Below are positions 36,122 to 45,015 of a stretch of 64,000 nucleotides of DNA, one piece after another. A model generated the notes under the pieces. That model saw only the letters and a program-made list of their open reading frames with translations. It did no database searches and was not told the DNA's origin. The stretch is from the NCBI RefSeq assembly GCF_048595595.1, contig NZ_CP184347.1. The stretch is one strand, 5' to 3'. The translations under genes and the position numbers were made by a program. Numbering within the stretch: the first letter of the stretch is position 1; each line of letters begins with the position of its first letter. The DNA is from Bacteroides pyogenes_A (GTDB taxonomy: Bacteria > Bacteroidota > Bacteroidia > Bacteroidales > Bacteroidaceae).

Positions 36122-37639
36122 ATGAGTAAAAAAGCTCTATTAATGATCCTCGACGGATGGGGATTAGGCGACGGGAAGAAGGATGATGTAATCTCCAACA
36201 CTCCCACCCCTTATTGGGACTATCTGATGAAGACTTATCCTAACTCGCAACTTCAGGCAAGCGGCGAGAACGTTGGTTTGCCCGACGGGCAGATGGGAAA
36301 CTCGGAGGTAGGACATCTGAATATCGGTGCCGGACGCGTGGTTTATCAGGATTTGGTGAAAATCAATCGTGCTTGTGCGGATAACAGCATTTTGAAGAAT
36401 CCGGGTATCATATCCGCTTTCTCTTATGCGAAAGAAAAAGGAAAGAGTGTTCACTTCATGGGATTGACTTCTGACGGCGGGGTGCACAGTTCGCTGGATC
36501 ATCTGTTCAAGCTTTGCGATATTGCGAAGGAATATGGCATTAACAATACATTTATTCACTGCTTTATGGACGGTCGCGATACAGACCCGAAGAGCGGAAA
36601 GGGATTTATCGAGGAGCTGTCGGCGCACTGCGACAAGTCGGCAGGCAAGATTGCTTCTATCATCGGCCGCTACTACGCGATGGACCGCGACAAGCGTTGG
36701 GAGCGAGTGAAAGAGGCTTACGACTTGCTGGTGAACGGCATAGGAAAGAAAGCGATGAATATGGCACAGGCTATGCAAGAGTCTTACGACGAAGGCGTGA
36801 CCGATGAGTTCATCAAACCGATAGTGAATGCAGGCTTCGACGGAACCATTAAAGAAGGCGACGTTGTGATCTTCTTCAACTATCGTAACGACCGTGCGAA
36901 AGAGCTGACCGTAGTGCTTACACAACAGGACATGCCCGAAGCAGGCATGCGCGTTGTTCCGGGTTTGCAGTATTACTGCATGACTCCGTACGACGCTTCT
37001 TTCAAGGGCTTGCATGTGCTGTTCGACAAAGAAAATGTGGACAACACGTTGGGAGAATATCTCTCTTCCAAAGGATTGAAACAACTTCATATTGCCGAAA
37101 CGGAGAAATACGCTCACGTGACGTTCTTCTTCAACGGCGGCCGGGAAACTCCGTACGAAGGAGAAGATCGTATCCTCGTTCCTTCTCCGAAAGTGGCTAC
37201 TTATGACTTGAAGCCTGAGATGAGTGCCTACGAGGTGAAAGATAAATTGGTGGCTGCCATCAATGAAAATAAATACGACTTCATTGTGGTGAACTTTGCC
37301 AATGGTGATATGGTGGGGCATACGGGTGTGTACGAAGCCATCGAGAAAGCTGTGATTGCCGTGGATGCCTGCGTGAAAGATGTGATCGAAGCGGCGAAAG
37401 CTCAGGATTATGAGGCTATCATCATTGCCGACCATGGTAATGCCGACCATGCGCTGAATGAAGACGGAACTCCGAACACGGCTCACTCTCTGAATCCGGT
37501 TCCGTGTATTTATGTGACTGAAGCGAACAAGGGAGCTAAGGTGGCCAATGGTCGTCTGGCTGATGTGGCTCCTACTATCCTGAAGATTATGGGGCTGCCC
37601 GTTCCTGCCGAAATGAGCGGTAAGGTACTGATCGGCTAA
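36122..37639 (+). CDS. gpmI: 2,3-bisphosphoglycerate-independent phosphoglycerate mutase
   Basis: The 505-residue product shows the metal-binding LDGWG at the N terminus, the phosphoserine nucleophile Ser61 in GNSEVGH, the RDTDPKSG loop, and the C-terminal metal ligands in NGDMVGHTG and ADHGNADH. It interconverts 3- and 2-phosphoglycerate in glycolysis using two Mn2+ ions. It is a single gene with its own promoter and a strong terminator. Confidence 0.97.
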   Translation: MSKKALLMILDGWGLGDGKKDDVISNTPTPYWDYLMKTYPNSQLQASGENVGLPDGQMGNSEVGHLNIGAGRVVYQDLVKINRACADNSILKNPGIISAFSYAKEKGKSVHFMGLTSDGGVHSSLDHLFKLCDIAKEYGINNTFIHCFMDGRDTDPKSGKGFIEELSAHCDKSAGKIASIIGRYYAMDRDKRWERVKEAYDLLVNGIGKKAMNMAQAMQESYDEGVTDEFIKPIVNAGFDGTIKEGDVVIFFNYRNDRAKELTVVLTQQDMPEAGMRVVPGLQYYCMTPYDASFKGLHVLFDKENVDNTLGEYLSSKGLKQLHIAETEKYAHVTFFFNGGRETPYEGEDRILVPSPKVATYDLKPEMSAYEVKDKLVAAINENKYDFIVVNFANGDMVGHTGVYEAIEKAVIAVDACVKDVIEAAKAQDYEAIIIADHGNADHALNEDGTPNTAHSLNPVPCIYVTEANKGAKVANGRLADVAPTILKIMGLPVPAEMSGKVLIG

Positions 37640-37700
37640 TCATCTGCAATGGCATGTCGTCGGTCCGACAACGCGCGACCGATAAGCAGATAAATACATG

Positions 37701-37747
37701 TGCGACACTTTACGTCTGGAAAAAACGGTAAAGTGTCGCATTGTTTT
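37701..37747 (+). terminator. Intrinsic terminator of gpmI
   Basis: A perfect 13-bp stem, TGCGACACTTTAC (37701-37713) with GTAAAGTGTCGCA (37728-37740), is followed by TTGTTTT. Confidence 0.9.
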
Positions 37748-38494
37748 ATGTGTTATCTTCGTCAGGTCCAATCCTGTTGCTTTTCTGGCCGCCAAGTGAA
37801 GCAAGGCATACGGTTTGTAGTCGACATACATTTTCAGCAGTTTCACCCGCGAGTTCTTTTGCCATACCAGCGGTTGCCTTCGCTGATGATAATGGCGTGT
37901 TCGTTGTTTTACTCGCGAGTTGTTTCGCCATGTCTCGTCGGATTTGCTGTATCCTTTTATCACGATAACTTTGATGATACGCGGATTGGTGGGAGGAAAG
38001 CAGTAAATCAGGTTTTCGCCGATGCCATCTCCCTGAACGCCTTCCACCCAAGCGGTTTTGTAGCTCAAATCGTGTGCATTCTTGGCAGCATACGGAATGC
38101 CGTGATGAGGCTTCAACTCTAATGAGGCGGCTATTTTACCTCGTTCGCAGGCGCAATAAAAACCGCAATCGGCTCCTAAGATGTCCACCATTGCTGGATT
38201 TTTGTTCGCTTACTCGTCCTATAAAACCGCAAGGGACTCCGGATATGTTTCCCATTGCCGGATTTTTGTCCGCTTACTCGTCCTATAAAAACTGCAACGA
38301 ACTCCGGATACCTCCAAATAATTCTATTTTCGCTTTACTTGCTCGTTCGTTTTTAGCTTCTCGTTAAACAAGGCTTCTTCCTTGCTGTTTAATTCGATGC
38401 TTTTTTCCTAATACCGATTTCAATGTTTTCCAGGCTTGCGCTTGGCAGACAATGTTCCCGATAATAACAGCAATATGAAGGTTTTCTTTTTCAT
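37748..38494 (-). pseudogene. Decayed exported protein with a discoidin-like (NADase-type glycan-binding) domain
   Basis: From ATG 38494 the minus strand encodes a signal peptide (MKKKTFILLLLSGT) and then stops within 25 codons. Another frame resumes later with CGFYCACERG, HGIPYAAKNAHDLSYKTAWV, GDGIGENLIYCFP and IIKVIVIKGYSKSDETWRNN, matching the F5/8-like glycan-binding domain of Bacteroides exported proteins. A 66-bp in-frame tandem duplication repeats NSRVK 22 residues later (TCGCGA at 37913 and CCGCGA at 37847). A 64-bp tandem repeat (38161-38312) lies where the signal peptide should join the domain and breaks the frame. The gene is inactive as read. The family match is from pattern memory; the duplications are seen directly. 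Confidence 0.65.
38161..38312. repeat. 64-65-bp tandem repeat inside the pseudogene
   Basis: CCATTGCTGGATTTTTGTTC at 38188 recurs with two changes at 38252, and AACCGC at 38161 and 38225 recurs as AACTGC at 38290. About two and a half copies are present with a 64- to 65-bp period, which breaks the reading frame. Confidence 0.85.
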
Positions 38495-38553
38495 GATCAG
38501 TTTCGCCTGCATGGAAATATCCCTTTAAAGACAAGTATTTGCTGAAATCTTTG

Positions 38554-38561
38554 TAAATTTG
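38554..38561 (+). promoter_or_regulatory. -7 element of the DUF3109 gene
   Basis: TAAATTTG matches exactly, 26 bp before the ATG at 38588. Confidence 0.6.
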
Positions 38562-38587
38562 CGCCTCTAAAAAAGATTGAGGAGTTT

Positions 38588-39169
38588 ATGATTCAGATAG
38601 ATGATGTAGTGGTCAGCTTGGATGTGTTGCGCGAGAAGTTTCTTTGCAACTTAGAAGCCTGCAAGGGGCAGTGTTGCATTGAAGGCGATGCCGGCGCACC
38701 CGTAGAACTCGATGAAGTGCAGAAGTTGGAGGAAGTGCTGCCCATCGTGTGGGATGAGCTTGCGCCGGAAGCTCGTGCCGTGATTGAGAAACAAGGTGTG
38801 GTGTATACCGATGAAGAAGGCGATTTGGTGACTTCTATCGTAAATCGTAAAGATTGCGTATTTACTGCCTACGATGAGAAAGGGTGCTGCTATTGCACCA
38901 TTGAGAAGGCTTTCAGAGAAGGTAAGACCGACTTTTATAAACCTGTGTCATGCCATCTTTACCCTATCCGCATCGGAGATTACGGTCCGTATAAGGCAGT
39001 GAACTATCATCGTTGGGATGTATGCAAGGCAGCTGTGCTGCTGGGAAAGAAAGAGAATCTGCCTGTCTATAAGTTTTTAAAAGAACCGTTGATCCGTAAG
39101 TTTGGCGAGGCATGGTACAGGGAACTCGAACAGGCTGTTGAGGAACTGAAAAGGCAAAACTATCTTTAA
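38588..39169 (+). CDS. DUF3109 cysteine-rich protein
   Basis: The 193-residue product matches DUF3109, with a Cys-rich pattern: CNLEACKGQCCIEG near residues 17-30, GCCYCTIEKA near 98 and the SCHLYPIRI Cys further on. The spacing recalls the YkgJ-type metal-binding group, so an iron or zinc site is likely. The function is not established. It is a single gene with its own promoter, sharing a two-way terminator with gyrB. Confidence 0.88.
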   Translation: MIQIDDVVVSLDVLREKFLCNLEACKGQCCIEGDAGAPVELDEVQKLEEVLPIVWDELAPEARAVIEKQGVVYTDEEGDLVTSIVNRKDCVFTAYDEKGCCYCTIEKAFREGKTDFYKPVSCHLYPIRIGDYGPYKAVNYHRWDVCKAAVLLGKKENLPVYKFLKEPLIRKFGEAWYRELEQAVEELKRQNYL

Positions 39170-39318
39170 TCTCAAATTCTGTTTTATTCGGGAATCAAAA
39201 TGTAGCGGTCTATTAAACTCTGCTTCTGGGAAAAATTTAAAGCCACTGTCTATTTCTGAGTTCAGCGGAATATTAGTGGGGACTACGCATAAATCGTTCC
39301 TGTAGAATGAAACAGAGA

Positions 39319-39354
39319 GCGCCGGCTACGAAAGGGAAACTTTCGAGCCGGCGC
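39319..39354. terminator. Shared hairpin between convergent DUF3109 and gyrB genes
   Basis: GCGCCGGCT (39319-39327) pairs perfectly with AGCCGGCGC (39346-39354), extended inward by CGAAAG with CTTTCG. It lies 50 bp from the gyrB stop and can fold on either strand; T-rich tails are weak. Confidence 0.75.
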
Positions 39355-39403
39355 TTCTTCGCTGTAAGATGCGAGGTTGGTTTATAAAAACGTGTGATTA
39401 AAA

Positions 39404-41362
39404 TTATGCGTCGATATTTGCATACGTTGCATTTTCTTCGATAAATTCACGGCGTGGCCCAACATCTTCGCCCATCAACATGGAGAATACATAATCGGCT
39501 TCCGCCGCATTGTCGATGCTTACTTGTTTCAACATACGGTTTTCCGGGTCCATGGTCGTTTCCCATAACTGTTGGGCGTTCATCTCACCCAAACCTTTGT
39601 AACGCTGCGTATGGATAGCGTTTTCAGAGCCGCCTCCGTAAGTGTCGATGAATTTCTGACGTTGCGCATCCGTCCAGCAATACTCTTCCGTCTTGCCTTT
39701 TTTACAAAGATAGAGCGGGGGAGTAGCGATATATAAATATCCGTTTTGGATAATCTGCGGCATATACCGGAAGAAGAATGTCATAATCAGCGTGTCGATG
39801 TGCGAACCATCGACGTCGGCATCGGTCATGATAATAATTTTGTGATAACGCAGTTTTTCGATATTCGCCTCTTTGCTATCTTCCTCCGTTCCGATGGTGA
39901 CACCCAACGCGGTGTATATATTACGTATCTCTTCGCTCTCCAAAGCTTTGTGATACATTGCTTTTTCCACATTCAGAATCTTACCGCGCAACGGAAGGAT
40001 GGCTTGAAACATACGGTTTCGCCCTTGTTTGGCCGTACCTCCGGCGGAGTCTCCCTCGACGAGGAACAGCTCACATTTTTGCGGATCTTTGTCCGAACAG
40101 TCGGCGAGCTTACCGGGAAGTCCGCCTCCCGACATCGGCGATTTGCGCTGTACCATTTCACGTGCCTTACGTGCCGCATGACGTGCCGTAGCAGCCAGAA
40201 TCACTTTGTCTACAATGATCTTTGCTTCTTTCGGATGTTCTTCCAGATAGTAAGTGAGGGCTTCGCCTACCGCCTGATCTACCGCTCCCATCACTTCGCT
40301 GTTTCCCAGCTTCGTTTTGGTCTGTCCTTCGAACTGAGGTTCCGCCACCTTTACCGAAATAACGGCTGTCAGTCCTTCACGGAAGTCGTCTCCGGCAATC
40401 TCCACTTTCACTTTTTCAAGCATCTTGCTGTCTTCGGCATACTTCTTCAGTGTGCGGGTCAGCGCGCGGCGGAATCCGGATAGGTGTGTTCCTCCTTCGA
40501 TGGTGTTGATGTTGTTGACATACGAGTGTACGTTTTCGGAGAATCCCGTGTTGTACATGATTGCTATTTCGATGGGAACGCCTTGTTTCTCGGTGTTCAG
40601 ATAAATCACGTCATTAATTAAATGTTCGCGCGAAGACTCGATAAAACGAACGAACTCTCTCAGTCCCTCTTCTGAATAGAAGTTCTCGTTTTTGAAACTT
40701 CCGTCCTCGTTTACCACGCGGCGGTCGGTCAAAGAGATGCGGATGCCGGCATTCAGATAAGCCAGTTCGCGCAGGCGTGAAGCAAGTATTTTGTAGTCGT
40801 ACACCGTCTCGGTGAAGATTGTCGTGTCGGGCCAGAATTGTTGGCGCGTACCTGTTTCGGTAGTTGTCCCGACTTCCTTTACGGTATAAAGCGGCTTGCC
40901 TATTTCATATTCCTGCTGATAGATCTTTCCGTCGCGGAACACCTGAGTGATCATGTGTGTCGAAAGGGCGTTTACGCAAGACATACCTACGCCGTGCAGA
41001 CCTCCGGATACTTTGTATGATCCTTTGTCGAACTTTCCTCCGGCGTGCAGCACGGTCATCGCTACTTCCAATGCTGACTTTTTCTCTTTTTCGTGATAGT
41101 CTACCGGGATTCCGCGCCCATTGTCCTGTACGGTGATTGAATTATCTTCGTTGATGGTTACTTCGATGTGGTCGCAATATCCGGCCAGCGCTTCGTCGAT
41201 GGAGTTGTCTACGATTTCGTATACCAAGTGGTGAAGTCCCTTTACGCTGATGTCTCCGATGTACATCGCCGGGCGTTTTCTTACTGCTTCAAGACCTTCC
41301 AATACTTGGATACTATCCGCCGAATAAGCTCCGTTATTGGGAGTGATTTGTTCTTCGCTCAT
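39404..41362 (-). CDS. gyrB: DNA gyrase subunit B
   Basis: The 652-residue product has the GHKL ATPase domain (EAVRKRPAMYIGD, the DNGRGIP loop, GLHGVGMSCVNALS), the transducer domain, and the TOPRIM domain with EGDSAGG near residue 432 and DADVDGSHI. GyrB supplies ATP-driven energy for negative supercoiling with GyrA, which is not in this window. The -7 element at 41391-41398 fixes a leader of about 22 nt. Confidence 0.98.
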   Translation of the reverse strand: MSEEQITPNNGAYSADSIQVLEGLEAVRKRPAMYIGDISVKGLHHLVYEIVDNSIDEALAGYCDHIEVTINEDNSITVQDNGRGIPVDYHEKEKKSALEVAMTVLHAGGKFDKGSYKVSGGLHGVGMSCVNALSTHMITQVFRDGKIYQQEYEIGKPLYTVKEVGTTTETGTRQQFWPDTTIFTETVYDYKILASRLRELAYLNAGIRISLTDRRVVNEDGSFKNENFYSEEGLREFVRFIESSREHLINDVIYLNTEKQGVPIEIAIMYNTGFSENVHSYVNNINTIEGGTHLSGFRRALTRTLKKYAEDSKMLEKVKVEIAGDDFREGLTAVISVKVAEPQFEGQTKTKLGNSEVMGAVDQAVGEALTYYLEEHPKEAKIIVDKVILAATARHAARKAREMVQRKSPMSGGGLPGKLADCSDKDPQKCELFLVEGDSAGGTAKQGRNRMFQAILPLRGKILNVEKAMYHKALESEEIRNIYTALGVTIGTEEDSKEANIEKLRYHKIIIMTDADVDGSHIDTLIMTFFFRYMPQIIQNGYLYIATPPLYLCKKGKTEEYCWTDAQRQKFIDTYGGGSENAIHTQRYKGLGEMNAQQLWETTMDPENRMLKQVSIDNAAEADYVFSMLMGEDVGPRREFIEENATYANIDA

Positions 41363-41390
41363 AATTGTCTTTCTAACTTTAATAACAGAG

Positions 41391-41398
41391 CAAATATA
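41391..41398 (-). promoter_or_regulatory. -7 element of gyrB
   Basis: The minus strand reads TATATTTG, an exact match, 29 bp before the ATG at 41362. Confidence 0.6.
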
Positions 41399-41644
41399 GT
41401 GAAAAATATTCAGTCGGTAAAGAATAAAAAGTGAAAAATAAAGAATGGGGAATGCTGGCGGTCGATATGTTTTCGAAGCGAATCCGGTTTTCTTTGAATC
41501 GGTTGCTTCCTTGACAGTTTATGTTCGTGAAAATCTTATCCGCCGGAAGATTACTTCCTGTATATGGTATATGCAAGAAAGGCCGAACTATAAGTTCGAC
41601 CTGATGATATGTGGAATTGTTTTTAATTCTTCCTTCTTGTTTTC

Positions 41645-41899
41645 TTAAGCAAGCTTGTTGATGTGGATGGCCAGCTTGGATTTCAAGTTGTTGGCTTTGT
41701 TCTTATGAATGATGTTTCTCTTAGCCAATTTATCCAGCATCTTGGTGACGCTCGGAAACATTGCAACCGCCTCGTCTTTATCTGTTGTTGCGCGAAGCTT
41801 CCTAACAGCATTTCTCATGGTCTTGCCATAATATCTGTTGTGAAGTCTTCTTGTTTTTTCCTGTCTGATTCTTTTCAGTGATGATTTGTGATTTGCCAT
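41645..41899 (-). CDS. rpsT: 30S ribosomal protein S20
   Basis: The 84-residue basic protein matches S20 end to end (MANHKSSLKRIRQ, NRYYGKTMRNAVRKL, IIHKNKANNLKSKL). It binds 16S rRNA early in 30S assembly. It starts 42 bp after the tRNA-Glu gene on the same strand with no separate -7 element visible, so the two are probably transcribed together and separated by tRNA processing. Confidence 0.97.
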   Translation of the reverse strand: MANHKSSLKRIRQEKTRRLHNRYYGKTMRNAVRKLRATTDKDEAVAMFPSVTKMLDKLAKRNIIHKNKANNLKSKLAIHINKLA

Positions 41900-41941
41900 C
41901 TCGACTAATCTATTTTTAGTTTTTTTATTCTTTATAAATTG

Positions 41942-42013
41942 TAGCCCGTGGGGGAATCGAACCCCCCTTTCAAGAATGAAAATCTTGCGTCCTAACCGAT
42001 AGACGAACGGGCC
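41942..42013 (-). tRNA. tRNA-Glu (anticodon TTC)
   Basis: The minus strand folds as a 72-nt tRNA. The acceptor GGCCCGT pairs with ACGGGCT (first pair G-U). The D arm contains GGTTAGGA, the anticodon loop reads ATTTTCATT with TTC, and the T arm is GGGGGTTCGATTCCCCC. CCA is not encoded. It precedes rpsT in one probable transcript. Confidence 0.97.
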
Positions 42014-42078
42014 ATTCTATTTTTGCATTTCTGCAGTTTTGCGCTCTTGAATCTGTGTTTGTTTCTCGATTGCGGATG

Positions 42079-42086
42079 CAAAGGTA
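42079..42086 (-). promoter_or_regulatory. -7 element of tRNA-Glu and rpsT
   Basis: The minus strand reads TACCTTTG, an exact match, 65 bp before the 5' end of the tRNA. Confidence 0.6.
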
Positions 42087-42282
42087 GGAACTTTTTTGAA
42101 ACTGACAAATGTTTCTCGAATATTTTTTGTGCATTTCTTTTTCTTTTCTTTCCCTTGTTTTAATTTGTATCTGATATTCAGTCAGATATCTGTTTCGTGT
42201 TTTGCCCTTTTTATTCCGTTACTTGCCATGACGCGACATGTTTGTTTTTGCAAGTCTTCGCTGCCCTCTCTTCATTTTAGAT

Positions 42283-42440
42283 GTTATCGGCAGTATTACA
42301 ACAACATAGGTGTTGCTGTGATTCTTGGTAGAAAGTTTCATTTCAAACGATGTAGCCGACTCCTAAATTTATCCTCAGGCAATTATTGGTAATCTTTGGC
42401 AGAAAGTTTCATTTCAAATGCCATAGACAGTCTTAAAAGA
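42283..42440. repeat. Direct repeats with a period near 70 bp
   Basis: CAGAAAGTTTCATTTCAAA and its variant recur 71 bp apart (units from 42318 and 42389). Flanking words such as GTTATCGGCAGT, TGTAGCCGACTC and CATAGACAGTCT extend the pattern to about two and a half copies. They lie in the roughly 800-bp gene-free interval between tRNA-Glu and recO. Confidence 0.7.
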
Positions 42441-42551
42441 ATATGCTTTTGATGAATCCGTGCCCTTTCAAGGGGGGTGACAGGGACTGTAGGGGGGTAA
42501 ACAGGGCGTTCACGACCTTAAGACAACGGGCAGCTATATTTGACAGAGGCT

Positions 42552-42772
42552 TGTCTGGGTTTTCAACCTTTGAACATGTGTGGATTCGGAAATGTGTCTG
42601 CTGTGTTCGGCAGCACTGTCTGGGTTTTCAACCTTTGAACATGTGTGGATTCGGAAATGTGTCTGCTGTGTTCGGCAGCACTGTCTGGGTTTTCAGCCTT
42701 TGAACATATGTGGATTCGAAAGTGCGTCTGCTGTGTTCGACAAGGACTGTCGGGTTTTTGAACAAGCATGTT
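42552..42772. repeat. 65-66-bp tandem array upstream of recO
   Basis: TGTCTGGGTTTTCA recurs at 42552, 42617 and 42682, and as TGTCGGGTTTTTGA at 42748, giving periods of 65, 65 and 66 bp. The first copies are nearly identical over the whole unit (TTTGAACATGTGTGGATTCG). Within a unit, three weakly similar parts of about 22 bp can be seen. The long frames across it are by-products. Confidence 0.92.
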
Positions 42773-42806
42773 TCTTTTAATTCTCTTTCGGATCGAGATT
42801 TTTATG

Positions 42807-42814
42807 TACATTTG
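42807..42814 (+). promoter_or_regulatory. -7 element of recO
   Basis: TACATTTG matches exactly, 24 bp before the ATG at 42839, and excludes the longer frame that begins in the tandem array. Confidence 0.6.
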
Positions 42815-42838
42815 TTGTTGAAACCTGAAACGAACGAT

Positions 42839-43567
42839 ATGCTCCAAAAGTCAAAAGGCATAGTGCTCCATACGTTGAAGTACAACGATAATTCCGTTAT
42901 TGTAGACATGTACACGGAGTTGTCGGGCAGGACCTCCTTCCTTGTGCCTGTTCCGCGTTCGCGGAAAGCTGCGGTGAAGGCGGTGTTGTTCCAGCCTTTG
43001 TCTCTTATCGAGTTCGAAGCCGACTATCGTCCCAACGCTACCTTGTACCGGATGAAAGAAGCCAAGTCTTTCTATCCTTTTTCGTCGCTTCCTTATGATC
43101 CGTATAAATCCTCCATCGCCCTCTTTCTTGCCGAATTCCTTTATAGGGCGGTGCGTGAGGAGGCGGAAAATAAACCGTTGTTCGCCTACTTGCAGCATTC
43201 GGTGGTTTGGTTGGATGAGTGCAGGCAAGGCTTTGCCAACTTCCATCTGGTGTTTCTTATGCGGCTTTCACGCTTTTTGGGGTTTTATCCGAATTTGGAA
43301 AACTATCGTCCGGGCGATTATTTCGACCTGCTGAATGCTTGTTTCACATCCACCCGCCCCCGTTTGCATGCGTCGTACATATCTCCCGAAGAGTCGGCAC
43401 GCGTGTTGCGGCTGATGCGTATGAATTACGACACGATGCACCTTTTCGCTATGAACCGCGTTGAAAGAACCCGCTGTCTGACTATCATCAATGACTATTA
43501 TCGGTTACATCTGCCAGATTTTCCCGTATTGAAATCGCTGGAGGTGCTTAAAGAGCTGTTCGATTGA
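42839..43567 (+). CDS. recO: DNA repair protein RecO
   Basis: The 242-residue product has the RecO N-terminal OB fold (GIVLHTLKYNDNSVIVDMYT, GRTSFLVP) and the helical C-terminal domain with FLAEFLYRAVREE and LGFYPNLENY. It loads RecA on single-stranded DNA with RecR and RecF. Start MLQKSKG was chosen for family length and the -7 element. Its last 25 bp, including the stop, are repeated downstream. Confidence 0.93.
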   Translation: MLQKSKGIVLHTLKYNDNSVIVDMYTELSGRTSFLVPVPRSRKAAVKAVLFQPLSLIEFEADYRPNATLYRMKEAKSFYPFSSLPYDPYKSSIALFLAEFLYRAVREEAENKPLFAYLQHSVVWLDECRQGFANFHLVFLMRLSRFLGFYPNLENYRPGDYFDLLNACFTSTRPRLHASYISPEESARVLRLMRMNYDTMHLFAMNRVERTRCLTIINDYYRLHLPDFPVLKSLEVLKELFD

Positions 43568-43766
43568 ACCGGTTCGAATCTCGGCTCTAAGCGCATTTGA
43601 CGGAGATAGGTGCTTAAAGAGCTGTTTGATTGAACCGCCTTTGATAGTTTTTCTATATGTATAATTATGGTAAGAGATGATCGCACTTATCTATATTAGT
43701 AGAACATGTCGTTTCTTCTATAGGTCTAATTATAGCTGTATCCTTAAAGAACTGTTCGATTGAACC
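43543..43766. repeat. Stop-codon-spanning direct repeats at recO
   Basis: The segment 43543-43570 (GGTGCTTAAAGAGCTGTTCG...), containing the recO stop TGA 43565-43567, recurs at 43609-43636 with one change out of 28 (offset 66 bp). It appears again at 43741-43766 with about two changes (a further 130 bp, two periods). The rest of 43568-44208 holds no gene that I can support. Confidence 0.92.
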
Positions 43767-44208
43767 GCCCGGCGGATATTTGACGGGCGATGCTTTCCCG
43801 CTTGGTCGCAGATCTCTCCCTACGCGCCAATTATGGTTTGGCCGCATGAGGTAAAAAGTACCATGCGCTTTCTTCTGACAAGGCGATGAGTTCGCTTCAT
43901 CTTTTATAATATTGCTGCAAGAGCCTTGTTTAGTTCTACAATTTAGTTGCAAGCTATATATACATATATATCCTTGCATCTTGCCCTACTTTTTCACTTG
44001 TTCCGTTATCCTGATTTTAGTTGACTGCTGTTATTACAATGCCTGTTTAAAGTTGACTCAGTTAATTGCTATTCCTCATTTAAGTTTACTTTATTTGTTT
44101 TCCAATTATATCTGACTATATTTCCATAATATTCGTGTAATACAAATGTGTTTTATTCGTGTTTCACAGCAGCCGAGTATTCGTGTAACACATAAAAGGA
44201 TCAAGATT

Positions 44209-44604
44209 ATGGCAACGATAGCAGAACTGTCAGCATCTTCTTTGGATGCGCTGAAACAAGTGCAACAGGGTAATGATTTTACGATAATTAGAAATAGTGA
44301 CTTATCCCGGGCACACATAAAAAGATTGGTTGATAATCATTTTCTCAAACCCATCATAAAAGGCTGGTACGTGGTTACCGACCCAAGAGCAATGCCGGGT
44401 GACAGTACGGCATGGTATGCTTCGTTTTGGAATTTTATCGCCCGGTATGCCGATGAACGCTACGGCAATGAGTGGTGTTTATCCGCCGAACAATCGTTGT
44501 CGATATATACAGGTGCTACCATCATACCTAACCAAGTTCTTATAAGAGCACCTAAAGGCAATGATTATATGGTTCCGTTAATTCCTCCGCCCTTTGATAC
44601 ATAA
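44209..44604 (+). pseudogene. Truncated AbiEi-like/transcriptional-regulator N-terminal fragment
   Basis: From ATG 44209 the 131-residue frame reads MATIAELSASSLDALKQVQQ, a winged-helix-like segment (RNSDLSRAHIKRLVDNHFL, IIKGWYVVTDPRAM), and WCLSAEQSLSIYTGATIIPN. This resembles the start of AbiEi-type antitoxin or Fic-associated regulators that normally exceed 250 residues. It stops abruptly at PPPFDT, followed by unrelated sequence and a 22-bp array, so the 3' part seems lost. No toxin gene partner is present. The family match is tentative. Confidence 0.55.
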
Positions 44605-44720
44605 GAAACGGATTGCTCAGTATCAATGCTTTATCATGGGATACTGTTCCTGATTGCAGATCTATTGTGAACGATAGTTCTTCCCACTTCCGGGATGAAG
44701 CAGAGACCGTCGTATCTATT

Positions 44721-44852
44721 AATGTATGCCCACCGCGCTGACTATATATGCCCACCGTGGTGTCTATATATGGCTACCGTGGTGTCTATATATGGTTACC
44801 CATGATGACTATATATGCCTACCATACTGAGTATATATGTATACCACGGTGA
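44721..44852. repeat. 22-bp tandem array, about six units
   Basis: Units start at 44721, 44742, 44764, 44786, 44809 and 44831 (periods 21, 22, 22, 23, 22). The core is CTATATATG followed by variants of CCCACCGTGGTGT. The word TATATAT and a small dyad (ACC, GGT) are kept in most units. It lies in the gene-free stretch 44605-45015. Confidence 0.88.
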
Positions 44853-45015
44853 GAAAAAACATCTGTGGAATCAGATAAGAAACCTGCCGGATTGCAATAT
44901 GATAAGATATTGAGGCTTTAGCTGAAAGCTATAAGAATAAACAGGCTTGTGAGATGAAAGAAGCATAAAAGTCGTTTCAGCGTCAGGAGCATTCGCTGAA
45001 ACGGCTTTATAAATA

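Noticed and set aside
36164..37486. 440-residue minus-strand frame opposite gpmI
   Set aside because: It is antisense to gpmI and lacks any recognisable domain.
44552..44755. 67-residue minus-strand frame
   Set aside because: No recognisable domain, no -7 element, and it overlaps the truncated AbiEi-like gene and the 22-bp array.
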